From Deltaproteobacteria bacterium (GTDB taxonomy: Bacteria; Desulfobacterota; Syntrophobacteria; Syntrophobacterales; Syntrophobacteraceae): a stretch of DNA of 42,713 nt. Positions 42,529-42,713 of this stretch are shown here, in pieces; within the stretch, counting starts at the first letter, position 1; the number at the start of each line of letters is the position of its first letter. Below the pieces are notes generated by a model. It saw only the letters and a program-made list of their open reading frames with translations. It searched no databases and was not told the origin of the DNA. Position numbers and translations under genes: made by a program. Location: NCBI GenBank assembly GCA_012517775.1, contig JAAYUJ010000512.1:1-42713 (forward strand). Reading direction: 5' to 3'.

Positions 42529-42640
42529 ACTTCTCAATAAGCCCAGGCAACGATACCTTTGCAGGTCGGGTTTCCACACCCGACACCCCGGTGCAAAGGC
42601 TGTCGGGATTGGAATCCCGATCTACTTATTGAGAAGGTAC
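42529..42640 (+). repeat. Dispersed palindromic element, copy 7
   Basis: The best-preserved copy. Its ends are ACTTCTCAATAAG and CTTATTGAGAAGGTAC, with internal palindromes GTCGGGTTTCCACACCCGAC and TCGGGATTGGAATCCCGA. It lies about 50 bp upstream of the HD gene start, where that gene's promoter would be expected. The last 73 bases of the window beyond it hold no gene that I can see; a TTGACA occurs at about 42660 without a matching -10. Confidence 0.92.
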
Positions 42641-42713
42641 GGGCATTCCACACAATTCCTTGACATTCTATCATTTCCTCGGGCTCTCCGTGCCGTTCAC
42701 AGTACGAAAGTAC

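Noticed and set aside
38731-42640. Repeat copies as integron attC sites framing cassettes
   Set aside because: I see no GTTRRRY/RYYYAAC core pair at the ends and no integrase. Orientation is mixed, and copies also occur outside the cluster.
24867-42640. Repeat copies as a CRISPR array
   Set aside because: Copies are kilobases apart and much too long and palindromic; there are no cas genes.
1-42713. tRNA or rRNA genes
   Set aside because: I looked for T-loop (GTTCGAATCC-like) patterns and conserved rRNA stretches and saw none. A tRNAscan run would settle it.

Overview
The window looks like a chromosomal segment of a Gram-negative anaerobe of the deltaproteobacterial type (Desulfobacterota, perhaps a Syntrophobacter/Desulforhabdus relative; this is inference from gene content and not a database match). 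The clues are a signal-peptide beta-barrel protein ending in Phe, CHASE4 and hybrid histidine kinases with an Hpt protein, a duplicated 2-hydroxyacyl-CoA dehydratase activase, carboxynorspermidine-type polyamine genes and an MreB. Coding density is high on both strands. I saw no tRNA, rRNA, CRISPR array, phage or transposase gene.

Layout. 1-1111 (minus): a gene cut by the window edge and absent from the ORF track, encoding a cyclic-nucleotide-binding-like plus PilZ protein. 1335-3397: KtrB/KtrA potassium uptake pair. 3490-4535: dispersed repeat and an unknown gene. 4548-6121 (minus): two-gene ABC-2 exporter. 6746-12693: activase (1023 aa), HgdB-like partner (462 aa) and RNase E/G, tightly packed. 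12949-14700: outer-membrane barrel. 14819-20237 (minus): three-gene phosphorelay (CHASE4 hybrid kinase, Hpt, REC-PAS-kinase-REC) joined by ATGA start/stop overlaps. 20622-21296 (minus): LOG-family enzyme. 21593-21913: possible leader peptide and a small acidic protein. 21990-23159: RlmI-like methyltransferase. 23198-24760 (minus): LeuA.

25499-30317 is a plus-strand run: a SpeE-like aminopropyltransferase with an altered nucleotide loop, an FmdB zinc ribbon, an RluA-type pseudouridine synthase, carboxynorspermidine dehydrogenase, and carboxynorspermidine decarboxylase. 30457-35564 (minus) is mutL, miaA and a dynamin-like GTPase. 35714-38274 holds a GAF/degenerate-GGDEF protein followed by mreB. 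38293-42478 holds small or poorly characterised genes (charged protein, CBS-ACT protein, His-rich protein, P1 peptidase, HD-domain protein).

The strongest structure not explained by genes is a dispersed ~112-bp element, seen seven times. It has terminal inverted repeats (CTTCTCAATAAG ... CTTATTGAGAAG) and two internal palindromes. All copies are intergenic. Four lie in the last 4 kb, so that almost every gene there is bracketed by copies. It behaves like a MITE or other non-autonomous palindromic element whose mobilising enzyme is not in the window. The other points most worth following are the truncated cNMP-PilZ protein, the two-gene activase/dehydratase system of unknown substrate, the polyamine cluster with its odd SpeE, the coupled phosphorelay, and the leader ORF with a near-perfect Shine-Dalgarno sequence at 21593.
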